This document shows, piece by piece, positions 13,165-23,399 of a stretch of DNA of 64,000 bases. Below the pieces are notes generated by a model. That model searched no databases. It was not told the origin of the DNA and worked only from the letters and a program-made list of their open reading frames with translations. Position 1 is the first letter of the stretch, and every line of letters begins with the position of its first letter. The DNA lies in NCBI GenBank assembly GCA_963575745.1, contig CAUYUJ010012202.1, positions 247,001 through 311,000 on the forward strand, given 5' to 3'. This DNA is from Prorocentrum cordatum. Its lineage: Eukaryota; Sar; Dinophyceae; Prorocentrales; Prorocentraceae. The position numbers were made by a program, and so were the translations under genes.

Positions 13165-13500
13165 AATTCCGTGGGGGCCTGCTAGGGCGCCTGCTGAAGG
13201 CGCCCACTTAGGGCGCCCACGTAGGGCACTCGCGCAGGGCGCTCGCGTCAGGCGCTCGCTGGAGGCGCCCGCTGCGGGCGCCCACTGAGGGCGCTCACTG
13301 AAGGCGCCCACGTAGGGCGAAGCGCCCACGTAGGCGCTGACTAAAGGCGCCTGCCGAAGGAGCCCACTAGGGGCGCCCACTAGGGGCGCCCACGAAGGGC
13401 GCGCACTTATGGCGCCCACTAAGGGCGCGCACTAAGGGCGGCCACTAAGGGCGCGCAGTAAACAGCGCATACCAAGGGCGGCCACTGAACGCGCGCAGGG
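13165..13500. repeat. GGGCGCCCACT short tandem repeats
   Basis: More than 20 copies of an 11-12-bp unit GGGCGCYCACTA, itself containing the palindrome GGGCGCCC. Confidence 0.8.
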
Positions 13501-13563
13501 AGGCAAACCCTGGGAATGGATTCCCAGGGGTCTAGAGAAGCAATCCCAGTGGGATCGCTGTCT

Positions 13564-14216
13564 CTATTCGCTTGGAACCGCTTCCAAGGAATTATAGAGC
13601 AGCGATCCCAGGTGACGCGCCCCCGCGGGCCCGCCGGGGAGCGACGTCCCAAAGTCGCTGACGTCGCTGCGCCGGATGTCGATCCACTTAAAGGCGCGCG
13701 ACACGTCTCGCTTGGCGCATAGCAGGCCCACGCCTGGGTGCCGAGCCCAGTGCAGCACCGCCAGGCGCGCCACCTGGCGGTGTCGCGGCTGCACCGCGGG
13801 CGGGTGATCATGTTTTCTCGTGGCCACGTTGGCTGAGAATGAATTATCCTCCCCTGGGTGGACGTCGTCCTGTCCGGGAGCTTCTTGGGCGCGGGCCCCA
13901 GCGGGGCCTCCACGAGCTCTGCGAGGAAGCGCTCAGATTTCTGGGAGGTGACGAGCACGATCCCGAAGGCCACGTCCTTCCAGACCTTCTCATAAACCTC
14001 TAGGAGGTGGGCCCGTGCGCGCGGGCAGGGCTGCGCGCGCTCCCGCGACCTCGGGCCGCCCCGGCGCGCCGCGGCCCCATGCTCTGCCAGGTCCTTGATG
14101 TAGTCGAAATGCTCCTTGCTAAGGTACCGCCGGACCCGGTCGCCGACCGCCCCCTGCAGGGGGTCCCCCCAGTCGCTCATGGCGGGTCCTCCGTAAGTGG
14201 CGAGCCGCCTTCTCAA
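13564..14216 (-). pseudogene. reverse transcriptase N-terminal part, truncated
   Basis: The frame at 14216-13830 reads HFDYIKDLAEHG, then LLEVYEKVWKDVAFGIVLVT, then PLGPAPKKLPDRT. After a frame change near 13.83 kb a second frame (13827-13564) gives HPPAVQPRHRQVARL and LLCAKRDVSRAFKWIDIRR. KRDVSRAF has the Asp-x-x-x-Ala-Phe pattern of RT motif A, the first catalytic aspartate. No Y/F-x-D-D box follows, because the sequence changes into palindromic repeats. RT identity is motif-based and supported by remembered dinoflagellate homologues. It is inactive as it stands. Confidence 0.62.
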
Positions 14217-14475
14217 GCGAGCCGTAGATGCTTACCAGGCGGTCCCCCAGGTCCACCAACGCGGCCGTGGCCACGGGGTCGATGTCGGGGTGGGCCGCCC
14301 CGGAATTGATGTAGATCAGCGCCAGCTCCACGGGGCTGCACCCATCGACGCTCTTGTCCAGAGCGGGGTCCTCGCAGGCTGCCGCCTGCGGCTTGGGGGT
14401 GGCACGCGGGTCGCAGCCCTCGCCGCACAGGGCGGCATAACCTTGGCCCTGGCCTGGCAGAGCCGAAGGGCCCAC
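14119..14475 (-). pseudogene. polyprotein fragment upstream of RT
   Basis: This minus-strand frame contains DPALDKSVDGCSPVELALIY followed by INSGAAHPDIDPVATAALV and GDRLVSIYGSLEKAARHL, with normal composition, then changes frame into the RT fragment. No domain is recognised. Its position just before the RT suggests a linker or N-terminal RT extension. Confidence 0.4.
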
Positions 14476-14521
14476 TCCTGCGCCTCCCTGGTCGTGGGCA
14501 CCGACGGGCGAGGAGGAGGGC

Positions 14522-15312
14522 TTATAAATAAAGGCGCGGCGACACGAGCCACCAGCTGCCCTTGCGGCAACGCTTGTCGGGCGCGTCTGAGAGGGCCTTG
14601 CCCCAGGCGCACATGTGGATCGGGACGAAGAGGGCGCCTGTCACGCGGCGCAGCCCCGCATCTTGGGATATCGGCCCGAGGGCGAGGGCGACTCCACGAG
14701 GAACTCCTTGCCCTCCGCGTGAAGGATCGTACACGTGCTGCAGGCATAGCGCGCGTGCCCACTGCCGACTTCCTCGAACTCGCGAGTCCCATCGCCCTGC
14801 GGCTGCCCCCAAGTCCGGGAGCCCTGGGGCTGCGCGCCGGGCTGGGCCATCAGCCCATAGTCGGTGTAGAACCCACAAGGGGTGCCCCAGCGCCAGACGT
14901 TCGCAGTGCCGGGGCCCGGAGGGGCCCGAGCCTCCAGCTCCAGCCGCGCCCGGACAGCCGGGTCGGTGAGGTCGCGTTCCGGGCGGGGGCCGGTGCCGCG
15001 CATGGGGTCGGTAGTAGCGCTCCACAAATTCGCGGGCGCGAAACCCTCGGCCCGCGCGGCGGCTGACCAGCCGCCCGAGCCCGCATGGACTTCCCGGCAA
15101 TGATGCCAAACGCGAAGACCGGGTCCTGGCGCAGGGGGCGGGCACGCGCCGCAAGCAGGGTGCTCCGGACATCCGCCGGGTGCTCCGAGAAGGAGGCGGG
15201 CGCGCGACCACTGGCGCGCCCGCTGCGCCCATCCGCGCGCTTGCACAGAGGGCACGCCCCCCCCCCCCACCCCACCTGGGACAGCGGGTTCGGCCTCTGG
15301 GCCCTCATCCAC
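14522..15312 (-). pseudogene. polyprotein middle fragments
   Basis: Two overlapping minus-strand frames supply protein-like stretches: LTDPAVRARLELEARAPPGP and NVWRWGTPCGFYTDYGLMA in one, and GLRRVTGALFVPIHMCAWGK followed by ALSDAPDKRCRKGSWWLVSP in the other. A frame change therefore lies near 14.65-14.8 kb. No family is recognised from these pieces alone. Confidence 0.38.
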
Positions 15313-15354
15313 GTGCTCCTCCCAACCGATGCTGACGAGTCGCCCCTCGGCGGC

Positions 15355-16902
15355 TCAGCGGCGCCCCAGAGCCCGCGCCTCGCCCGGCTCCTCCGACAGG
15401 AGCAGACGCATGTGGCCCGCGTAGACAAGGAGGGGGACGACGTGCTCCTCCGAGCCGGGCGCGCGCTCCAGGAGGTGGTCGACGCACAGGCGCCCCGAGC
15501 TGCTGACGCGACGAATTTGGGGCGCGACCCCCTGCTGGTCTGCCAGAGGGCATGCCGCGAGGCAGCGGTAGTCCTTGTCGCGGTGCGCGTGTAGCGCGTC
15601 GCGGACATAAGAGCGCACGCCGGCCTCGGCGGCCGCAATCCACGACGGAGCGCCCCCGAGGGCGCATAGCGCCTCCCGGGCCGCCTCCCACAACTCCGAC
15701 CGCAGCAGCGAGGCGCGCGCCAGGGCGTCCGCCACGGCGGGGGGGGGCATCGGGGCCACGCTCCAGGACCATAATCCCCGCGGCCACGTGTAGCAGCAAG
15801 CGCTGCCGCCCGCGCGCGCGCCCCCAGCTCGGTCGGGCCCCAAAGAAGTCGCGCCCCAAAGGGGGGCCCCGGCTGCTAACTCGCCCGGGCGCCGAGCGCC
15901 CCAGCGCGCTCGCAGCCGCGCGGCGGCGCAGGTCCTGGAGCCGAGGGCCCAAAAGACCCTCGTGCTGTGGGGGCCCGCCGTCTCGCTCAGGACTGCTCGC
16001 TCGCCCGCGCGCTGACCGGCCGCGCCGCCTCTCGCCTTGCGGGGGTCCGCCGCGCCAGGCGCCAGCCGGGCCAGCCCACGTTGGGCCTCCACGCCCGCGA
16101 CTCCCGAGGCGGCGAGGTGCCCCGCCCCGCGGCGCATCCCACGGTCGGCCTCTGCCATGCTCACCTCCAAGACCTCCGCCACCATGCCCGGAGCTTGTAG
16201 GGGGCTCGATCCCCCACGCAGCGCGGCGAGGTAGAGGCCGGCGGTATCCGCAGTCTCTGCCTCCTCCAGGGCCCCTGGTGCTCGGCCCCCTGGTAGCGGC
16301 GCCTCGCCGGGCGGCGCCTCGGCCGGGGGCGGCAGCGGGGGCGGTTGAAGTATCCCGCTGCTGCCTCCGGTTCTACGCCATCGGGCTCCCTCGGCGGCCC
16401 CGCCGCGAAGATGATGGCCAAGCAACGCGGGGGCGTCGCTCTGGAGGGCGCTGCGCTGGGCGGCGTTCAGGTAGACGCGCCCCGTGATCATCTGGTGGTC
16501 GACGCCTCCACGCGTGCGCCATCCCACCCTGCGGCCTGGAGACGGTCGGCGAGCTCTGGTGGGAGGTGGCGCGCGACCGCCCGCGCCCCAGCCTCCCGAC
16601 AGCCCATGGGGCCCTCGAGTATTGAGCGGTTGAGCCAGATCGTAACGACCCTCCCCCAGCGGAGCGGGGTACCTAACGATCTCGTCCGAGTCGACCTCGA
16701 CCTGCATGCCCCCGGGGCGCGCGGCGATGATGGCCCGGGCCCCCATCGCCTCGAATCGCGCGGCGACCCCCTCAGCACGTTCCCAATAGGGGCACCGGGG
16801 GGGGTCTCCGGAGTAAGGGTAGGTTGCGGAAGCACGATGGGCCCTTAAGGCGGGGCAGACCTTGACAGCAAAGCGCTCCTGAATCCATTGGTGCATGCCC
16901 AA
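15355..16902 (-). pseudogene. polyprotein central region, 515-codon frame
   Basis: The longest open stretch of the minus-strand polyprotein. It begins with MHQWIQERFAVKVCPALRAH and GVAARFEAMGARAIIAARPG, passes through an Ala/Gly/Pro-rich variable zone, and ends with SYVRDALHAHRDKDYRCLAA, GRLCVDHLLERAPGSEEHVV and LLVYAGHMRLLLSEEP. The alternation of conserved-looking ends and low-complexity middle is typical of polyprotein linkers. No catalytic motif is recognised. Chance openness is helped by the high GC content, but the ends look genuinely coding. Confidence 0.42.
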
Positions 16903-18719
16903 CGATCTGGCGCCCCTCGTGAGCCACGCCCCGGCGACCTCGAACGATCTTCGGCAAGGGCCTCGGCCGGGAGTGGCCGCGCTTGCGCGGGCGTCGGTGG
17001 AGTCGCTGCTCGCTCGCGATCGGAGGCGCGCGCCCCGCTTCGCCCGGCGGGGCGCCCCATGGCTTCCCCGAAAGATGCCCCGAGCGGGGGGGGGGGGGGG
17101 CGCGGCGGGTCGCCCAGCGCGACGGCACCCGGCAGGCCGTCGGCTGCCTGTGCCGCCCAGTCCCGCGTCGGCGCGGGACTGGGCCCCCCCCTCCCCGGAA
17201 CCGTCTCCGAAGCCCGCCGAGGATGCCCAGGGCCAGAGTAGCCTCGACCTTGAAGGTGGGGCCCCCCCCCAGGTGCTCGCCGCGCGCCGGGGCTCCTCCG
17301 ATTGCCCCTGTGGCGACGCGGTGGCAAGTCGGGATGCTGCACTTTCGCCCGGGGAACGTCGAGCGGCATTTCTGGGCGCGGCGCGCGCGCAAGCAGATCC
17401 GGGCCGCCCCCCCCCCGCGCGGGCGGGGCGACGTCGGAGACCTCGGCGTCGAGGCTAAGAGGGCCGCGGGCTCGGTCAGGCCCAGGTCCGGCGGCCGGAG
17501 CGGGCGCGCCCCGTTCGCGAGCTACGCGCCCACCCTCGCCGCCAAGCTCTCCGAGTCCGAGCCGAGGAGGCGGGGGCCCGCGCTCTCCGCGATGAAGCGC
17601 GGTTGCGGGGCGGGGCGCAAGAGCCGCTGCAATGCGGCCCAGCCCGCCCCCCCCCCGGCACGCAGTACAGGGGCCGCCCGAGCTTGCGGGGCCCCGCGCG
17701 CACGGCTCGCCCCCGGGCGGGGCGCGCATGCCCCCCCCAGGTCCACGATCTGGGTGTTGTCGAGAACCGCGTAATGATCCACGTGGAAGGGGTGCGCGGC
17801 CGTGCAGCCGGCGGCGCGGCAAAGATGCACCTGGCCAACGGCCTCCAAGTGCTCTCGCCTTGCTCGCGCAGCCGAGGACCCGATCCACCTCGACGTTGAG
17901 GCCGGTCCGATCCAGCCGCAGCCTCGGCGAGAAGTCGCAGGCCGCGCGGGCGACCTGCCCCTGCTCTCGCAGGAGGAGGTGATTCTGGGCGCGGCCCGTC
18001 CCACGCCCGCGCACTCCTTTGGTGCAATGCTCGGTCTCAGTGCCTCCCCCCACCCCGGGCCCGCGCCAGCGCGCGTGGAGCGGCGCGGGGGGTGGTGGGG
18101 GAAGGGGCGCCCCAGGATCGCCTCCGCGCTGGCGGCAACAGAGCCCGATCTGGTAGTGCGACCATCGGAGGGCCGCCCAAAGCCACCACACGGGCGTCGT
18201 CACCAGGTCGACGCAGTAGGCGCATAAACCCAGAAAGACAGCCAGCATCGCGAGGGAGCCGCACAGGACAGTCCCCCACCAATACCCGAGCTGCGTGACC
18301 CCCGCGCGATCGATCATAAACCCGAAGAACCCCCCTGCCAGAGGGCCCCGATGCGGGTCGGCGCACTGAACCAGGCCGCGAACCCGCTGATCTCCGAGGC
18401 CCACGCCGTAACCCTCCAATGGAACTCCCAGGCGAGGGGGCCCGGCGGGGGCGGGGGCGGCGGCGGTGGCGGCGCGGGCGCCTGCCAAGCCAACCAAGTC
18501 GGCCAGGCGGGGAGCCACTTGCCTCATACCTGGCCTTCCTCCTCGCGCGCGCTGTCCGCCGCCCGAGCTGCGGATCCGCGTGAGGCGCCCGCCCCGCTCG
18601 AGCTGGACCCGGCGCCGCCCGCGGCGTCTCCGGGGGCTTCGTTTGGGGCCGGGCGCGGGTCGCGAGGCGACTCGGCACCCGTAGCGATCGGCGAGGCGCC
18701 AAGGGGCTTGCCCCTCCAT
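16845..18719 (-). pseudogene. polyprotein N-terminal region with membrane segment
   Basis: The frame starting at 18719 has an Arg/Pro/Gly-rich head and then a hydrophobic segment LGYWWGTVLCGSLAMLAVFL, continuing GLCAYCVDLVTTPVWWLWAA, which fits one or two membrane helices. Further on, other frames supply HLCRAAGCTAAHPFHVDHYA (about 17.75-17.85 kb) and CRSTFPGRKCSIPTCHRVAT (about 17.3-17.35 kb), which look like small Cys/His zinc-binding modules displaced by frame shifts. The upstream end abuts the left TIR of the 10.5-kb element exactly, so this frame appears cut by that insertion. Confidence 0.42.
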
Positions 18720-18722
18720 GTT

Positions 18723-18825
18723 GATCCATCTATGCTTATGTAGCGCAGCTGCATATTTAGTAGTCGGCCTTAAATTTAGCGTCGACGCTAAACTTTAGCG
18801 ACGATCATCGCTAAATCTGCAGCGA
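18723..18825 (+). repeat. left terminal inverted repeat
   Basis: It starts GATCCATCTATGCTTATG and matches the reverse complement of the right end. It contains the perfect palindrome TTTAGCGTCGACGCTAAA (18774-18791) and an imperfect one just inside. It is AT-richer than both flanks. Confidence 0.8.
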
Positions 18826-19439
18826 CGAGTACATCCTAATGACGACGACGGCGCGATGTTGCCCCATGAGGAGGCGCACTTCTCCTGCAATTGGATATTT
18901 TTATTCGCGCGCCCAGGAGGCCGCGCCTCCTGCGGCGAGCCGCATGCTGCATGCGCGAGCGGTCTTGGCGTGTTCAGGGGGCGTCGCCCCCTCCAGGGCA
19001 TCGCGTCGATCTCGCAGGGGCGGAAGTTGACTTCTTGTCATGGAGGCGAAGAACGAGGAGGCCGCGCCTCCTGCACGAGGGGAGGGGGGAAGAGGAATGG
19101 GGCGCGGCGAGCATGCGGACGTGGGGGCCGCGCCTCCTAGGAGCGACGACGGCGGCGCATCCAACCTCCCCATCGCCGCCGCAGTCTGCCATCGAGAGGC
19201 CGCGGCAACGGTCCCCCCCACCTCGGCGCGGGCCGCTCGCGCGGCGTCGGGGCGTGCGAAAGTGGAGATCGCCCAAGAGGATTTGATCGGGACCATCCGC
19301 AAGTGGCAGGGCGAGAGCCCAGGATTCCACTGCGCGGGCAGCTACGGGCAGCTACGAAGACATCGTGCGCAAGAACGCGAACTTCCTGGCGAGCGCGAAT
19401 GGGCGGGCGGCGAGGTTGTCCGCGAAGGATCTCCAGAAA

Positions 19440-19860
19440 GGGTCTGAAGGAGGTGCTCGGGGAGGCGGACCCTGCGTCCTCGGCGCGGGCAAAAATAATG
19501 GTGGAGACGCTGTCGTGGTGCAACAAGAGGAGCGGCAACAAGGACTTGCAGCGCCTCCCTCCCGCGGTGCAGACGGTGATCCACGCCAGGAAGGTGGAAG
19601 CCGCGGGCGGCGGACAGCACTCGCCCGCCTCGACGCCGCCGAGCTCAGCAAAGCTTCGCGGCAGCCCAGGGGCGGCGTCGGCCGCCTCGGGCGGCGCCGC
19701 GCCCAGCGCAGCGGACCAGGGCGCGGCGACCCTGGCCCTATATGGCGCGAGGAGCCCCCCGCGGAAGCGCAAGGGCGACGAGGGGGGGTACATCGTCCCG
19801 TCGCAGGAGACCGTGGCCGGCAGCCCGCCGAGCACGAGGAAGGCCCGCGCGGCGTTTGCG
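19440..19860 (+). CDS. hypothetical exon of the TIR element
   Basis: The plus-strand frame reads LKEVLGEADPASSARAKIMV, ETLSWCNKRSGNKDLQRLPP and AVQTVIHARKVEAAGGG, then an Ala/Ser/Pro linker, then LYGARSPPRKRKGDEGGYIV. The PPRKRKGDE stretch resembles a basic nuclear-localisation signal. It stays in the same frame as the next fragment at 20131-20328, separated by a microsatellite-filled interval that looks like an intron. No family is recognised. Confidence 0.42.
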
Positions 19861-19909
19861 TTTCGCTTTGCACCACGCATGAGACAGAGGGAGGCATGGA
19901 GAGATAGAG

Positions 19910-19948
<39 letters not shown>

Positions 19949-19996
19949 GAAGTTCGAAGTTCGAAGTTCGAGAGATAGATATATATATATATATAT

Positions 19997-20074
<78 letters not shown>

Positions 20075-20130
20075 GATATGACAACGCCCTCTCTCTCTCC
20101 CGCGCCCCCATCGCCCTCCCCCCTCCCCCC
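19861..20130 (+). other. probable intron filled with GA microsatellites
   Basis: (GA)n at about 19914-19945 and 20000-20070 flank three TTCGAA repeats (19946-19971) and a TATATA run. The interval ends in a pyrimidine-rich stretch and CGCCGAG|G, a plausible 3' splice site. Coding quality is good on both sides and poor within. Confidence 0.45.
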
Positions 20131-20880
20131 GCCGAGGCGCAGAAGGGGGCGAGCTACCAGGCCGAGAAGGCGGCGACCTTCAAGGAGGACGAAGACTGGG
20201 TGGATTACAACACGATGGAACTCGTGAGGGCTCGGCGCTGCCCCGAGGCGCGGCTCGGGCTCAAGGAAGAGCGGCTCCGTCTTCGCCAGGGCACCAAGGG
20301 CTTCGCCGTGATCACCGTCGACGGATAGGCGGTCGAGACGCCCGCGGCGAACGCCGCCCTGCAGGCCGCGGAGCAGGGGGGCCGAGGGAAGGCAGCCAAG
20401 CCGCAGCAGGCTCGCCCGAAGGGCGGGGCGAAGAAGCGGCCAGCGGCAGCGCGGAAGAGGCCGGCGGCAGCGGACGAGGAGGAGGACGAGGAGGAGGACG
20501 AGGACGAGGCCAAGGGGGCCCGCGCCCGCGACGACAGCGAGGACGGCGAAAGGGAGAGCAGCCAGGAGACGAAGCCCGAGCTTGGAGGTGGAGGAGGATT
20601 CTGCGAAGGGGAAAGCCTGGGTTGTCATGTGGTATAAGGCAGGCGAGAAGAAGGAGGCGGCCGTGGCGATCCGCCAGGTGCGCAAGCCGCGCAGCCAGGT
20701 GCGCCAGTGGGCAGCGGGTGACTACTCCGAGGCGCAGATGCGGGAGATGGCAGCGGACATGGTCAGCAGGCTGTGCATGCGGGAGATAACGGAAGCGACC
20801 GTGAAAGCGCGAGGCGAGGAGTTCCTGCGCGACAAGTTCGGGCTGGCGGCGGCGGCGCGAGTAGCAGGAGGGGGCGGCGG
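20131..20880 (+). pseudogene. KRPAA/acidic nuclear-type protein, TAG- and frame-broken
   Basis: The frame reads GASYQAEKAATFKEDEDWVD, YNTMELVRARRCPEARLGLK and GTKGFAVITVDG, then TAG at 20326-20328. It continues in the same frame as AVETPAANAALQAAEQ, KKRPAAARKRPAAADEEED and a Glu/Asp tract. Near 20.585 kb coding quality moves by +1 into VEEDSAKGKAWVVMWYKAGE, AAVAIRQVRKPRSQVRQWAA and EMAADMVSRLCMREITEATV. The basic and acidic blocks suggest a nuclear, perhaps DNA- or histone-associated protein; that is inference. The gene carries one in-frame TAG and one one-base slip, so it is decayed or recoded. Not recognised as a named family. Confidence 0.45.
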
Positions 20881-20897
20881 CAGCGGAGATGCGCATG

Positions 20898-20980
20898 TAG
20901 CGCAGCCAGTTCTGGGCCACAGTCACGCAGCTGAAACAGGGGTTCGGAACCAGACCTTGCACCGTTCTCGACGCGGTCCG
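20898..20980 (+). other. short FWATVTQL module, copy 1
   Basis: The frame after a TAG at 20898-20900 reads RSQFWATVTQLKQGFGTRPC and ends in TGA at 20981-20983. Seventeen bases around CACAGTCACGCAGCTGA are identical to the module at 25.83 kb (KWVTVTQLMQEFGVNL), so the two are paralogous exons or a duplicated domain within the element. Confidence 0.35.
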
Positions 20981-21019
20981 CTGAAGAGGAGGGGGCGAAG
21001 AGCGGAGGCAACGTGGGGG

Positions 21020-21670
21020 GAGGAGGCGGCGCCTCCTGGACGAGAGCCCGCCCCCTGCACGCAGGGGGGGGGGGGGGGGCGCGTTGATCGACAGGGGGGG
21101 GCGACGCCTCCCGATGGAGGCCCCGCCTCCTGCTCGGCAGCATCGCCCCCGACAGGAGGCCCTGCATTCTGCTCGGCACCGCGTTCTTTTGGAGGCGCCA
21201 CCTCCTGGTGCATCTTGCTCCGAACGGCAGCTGGATGCACGTTTTCATTCGCCCGTCGCAGCCGCGGGCGCTCCTCGCGGGGCGCCCTCGCGACGCTCGG
21301 GGCCGCGCGGCCCCTCCCGAGCAGGGCCCCTCGGCGGGGCCATGGCGGCCTCCTGGGCAGCGCGGCTGCTCGCGGCGCTGGCGCAGCAGGCGGAGGGGGA
21401 GGAGGAATATGGGAAAGAGGAGGGGGGGGGGGGGGCCTCGCCTCCTGACGGAGGAGGAAGAGGAGGAGGAGGAGCAAGTCCTTCTATGCCCTTCCCCATC
21501 CCCCCTGCCCGCAGCCGGCGGCGACGCTGCGCCCCCCGATGAGCCGCCCGCCGCGCCCTGGCGGGGGCGACGCTGGAGGCCCGCCTGGCGGCGAGGATCC
21601 GTTCAAGGACACGCTCCGTGACGGACGCCCAACTGCCGGCGAAAAGGAGGAGGGGGGGGGGGCGACGGCG
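21020..21670. other. palindrome-rich non-coding stretch inside TIR element
   Basis: Several AGGAGGC-n-GCCTCCT palindromes occur (21021-21037, about 21104-21133, 21191-21206, about 21440) together with G-runs. Frames here change character every few dozen bases and no protein is supported. Confidence 0.5.
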
Positions 21671-21675
21671 ACTGC

Positions 21676-21960
21676 ATGGTCGTCAATGAGGGGGGGCCCG
21701 GGGAGGAGCTGCAGCGGCTGCCCGGGGAGATGGGGAAGCGCGCGGCGCGCGCGTGGCTGAAAAGCCGCGGGGGGCAACGGTGCATGCGCTGCTTGCAGGG
21801 CAAGTTCGTGCGCCTGTGCTTGAGCCGCCAGTGCCAGCGCCGCAACATGGCCACCAACAACGCGCACGTGGCGATTGTGGCGCGGCCGCAGGCGCGGAAC
21901 CGCATGGCGAAGGGAGCGCGGCAGCGCGAGCTCCTGGGGATACAAAAGCAAAATGAATAA
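21676..21960 (+). CDS. hypothetical basic Cys-containing protein
   Basis: A 94-codon frame starts MVVNEGGPGEELQRLPGEM and contains KRAARAWLKSRGGQRCMRCL followed by FVRLCLSRQCQRRNMATNNA. The Cys pattern C-x2-C ... C-x4-C suggests a small zinc-binding module, and the net charge is strongly basic. It ends GIQKQNE at a TAA, followed at once by the palindrome GGAGGCAACGCCTCC. The function is unknown; nucleic-acid binding is inference. Confidence 0.42.
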   Translation: MVVNEGGPGEELQRLPGEMGKRAARAWLKSRGGQRCMRCLQGKFVRLCLSRQCQRRNMATNNAHVAIVARPQARNRMAKGARQRELLGIQKQNE

Positions 21961-22032
21961 TTTCGCACGGAGGCAACGCCTCCGGCAAAACAATGTAAAA
22001 ACATAAGCAACAACACACATACGCAAACATCC

Positions 22033-22140
22033 ATGCCCAGGTTCTTCAGCAAGAAGCGCGCCATGGAGGCGACGCTCGCCGCGGAGATGGGGGAAACGGA
22101 TGCTGCGCCGCGGAGGGCGCGGCAGAAGCCGGCGGGGCGT
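22033..22140 (+). CDS. short N-terminal coding segment
   Basis: The start MPRFFSKKRAMEATLAAEMG has ordinary composition up to RRARQKPAG, then runs into the TTCGAA-repeat tract (22141-22235), where coding quality is lost. It may be a first exon whose continuation is the Q-rich region. Not recognised. Confidence 0.3.
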
Positions 22141-22439
22141 TTTCGAAGTTCAACCTTCCGAGTTCGACGTTCGAAATTCAAAGTTCGAAATTCAGATGTC
22201 GAGTTTCGAATTTCGGACGTCGAACTCGAGACGGACATGGTACTTGAGGAGGCGCTGCCTCCTGCAGCATCCCCTCTCCGCCCAGGTGAGCTCCGAGGTG
22301 CTGGTGCACCGCCGCCGCCGCCGCCCGCAGGGGGTGGCGCCCTGGGCGGCGCCGCGCCGCCCGCGCACGCCGGCTCGGAAGCCGCCTTCCAAGCCTGCCC
22401 CATCGGCGCGCAGCGGCGGCCGCATCGCCTGCACCAGAG

Positions 22440-23390
22440 GCTGCAGCAGCACCAGCAACAGCTCCAGCAGCAGACACTGCAGCAGCAGCAGCTCCAGCAG
22501 ACGGCGCAGCAGCAGCAGCCGCAGCCGCAGCAGCGGACGCAGCAGGAGATGCAGCAGCACAGGCACAGGGCCTGGAAGGCCTGCAGCAGCAGCTCCGGCA
22601 GCAGCTCCAGCAGCACCAGCAGTTCGGGGCAGCAGCAACAGCTCCAGCAGCAGAGGCTGCAGCAGCAGCAGGAGCAACAGCTCCAGCAGCAGAGGCTGCA
22701 GCAGCAGCAGCATCGTCCAGCTCGGGCTGGCGGCAGCCAGCCCAGGGTGGCCTCTTCGTCTCCAAGGCGCAGGGCCAGGCTGCGCCGCATAGGAAATACC
22801 TGGCGGCGACAAGCAAGGCGCCGAGCGAAGCACCGCCGCCGAGCGCCGAGGCGCCGCCCTGGCAGCAATGGTGGGCCGCGCCAAATTCATCAGGAGGTGA
22901 CCTCCTGCAGAGCTTCCCGCCGCAAGTGCCGACTCAGGCCGCGATGGCTGCCTGGGCCGCGCAGCGCCAGAAAGATCAACAGCAGCAAGATCAACGGCAG
23001 ACGGCCGCGCAGCAGCAGCACGAGCAACAGCAGGCGGCCGCGCAGCAGCAGCAAGCGCAGCAGCAGCAGCACGCGCAGCAGCAACACGCCGCCTGGGCTG
23101 CACAGCAGCAGCAGGCGCATCAGCAGCAGTCGGCGGATCAGCAGCAGGCGGCGGAGATGCAGCAGGAGACGCAGCAGCCTGCAGCCGCAGCAGCAGCAAC
23201 AGCACCTGGCGCCGACGCGGAGCAGCAACAGCCGCAGCAGGAGCAGCCGACTGAGCAACAGCAGCAGGTGGACGCGATGAGGCCCCTTCAGCAGCAGCAG
23301 AGCCACCTCCAGCAGCAGGCCGACCAGATCGCCATGAGCATCCAGACGCTGCGCGAAAGGTTCGGGCTGCCGCAGAGCGACCACCTCTGA
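22440..23390 (+). CDS. Gln-rich low-complexity protein
   Basis: CAG-rich DNA encodes long Gln/Ala/His runs. The frame with a normal end covers about 22926-23390: MPTQAAMAAWAAQRQKDQQQ and Q-rich repeats, ending QADQIAMSIQTLRERFGLPQ and SDHL before TGA. The non-repetitive C-terminus and in-register CAG/CAA mixture support translation; in 22440-22720 the frame is less certain. Poly-Gln/Ala proteins of this kind are often accessory or linker proteins. Minus-strand Leu/Cys-rich frames here are shadows. Confidence 0.4.
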   Translation, partial: AAAAPATAPAADTAAAAAPADGAAAAAAAAAADAAGDAAAQAQGLEGLQQQLRQQLQQHQQFGAAATAPAAEAAAAAGATAPAAEAAAAAASSSSGWRQPAQGGLFVSKAQGQAAPHRKYLAATSKAPSEAPPPSAEAPPWQQWWAAPNSSGGDLLQSFPPQVPTQAAMAAWAAQRQKDQQQQDQRQTAAQQQHEQQQAAAQQQQAQQQQHAQQQHAAWAAQQQQAHQQQSADQQQAAEMQQETQQPAAAAAATAPGADAEQQQPQQEQPTEQQQQVDAMRPLQQQQSHLQQQADQIAMSIQTLRERFGLPQSDHL

Positions 23391-23399
23391 GGCGATTGG

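Larger units (their letters stand above)
13564..18719 (-). pseudogene. decayed RT-bearing retroelement polyprotein
   Basis: Reading right to left, a succession of minus-strand frames carries protein-like sequence in the order: Pro/Arg-rich head, membrane segment, Cys/His-rich pieces, long variable middle, and the start of a reverse transcriptase. Each piece is in a different frame from the next and there are several stops, so the gene cannot now be translated. The RT stops just after its first catalytic motif, where the palindromic-repeat DNA begins at about 13.6 kb, so the 3' half is missing. From memory, similar RT polyproteins are abundant in dinoflagellate genomes. The components are listed separately. 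Confidence 0.55.

Noticed and set aside
21603-22868. Long minus-strand Cys/Leu-rich frames
   Set aside because: They are the antisense of the CAG-rich Gln-coding DNA and have no balanced segment.
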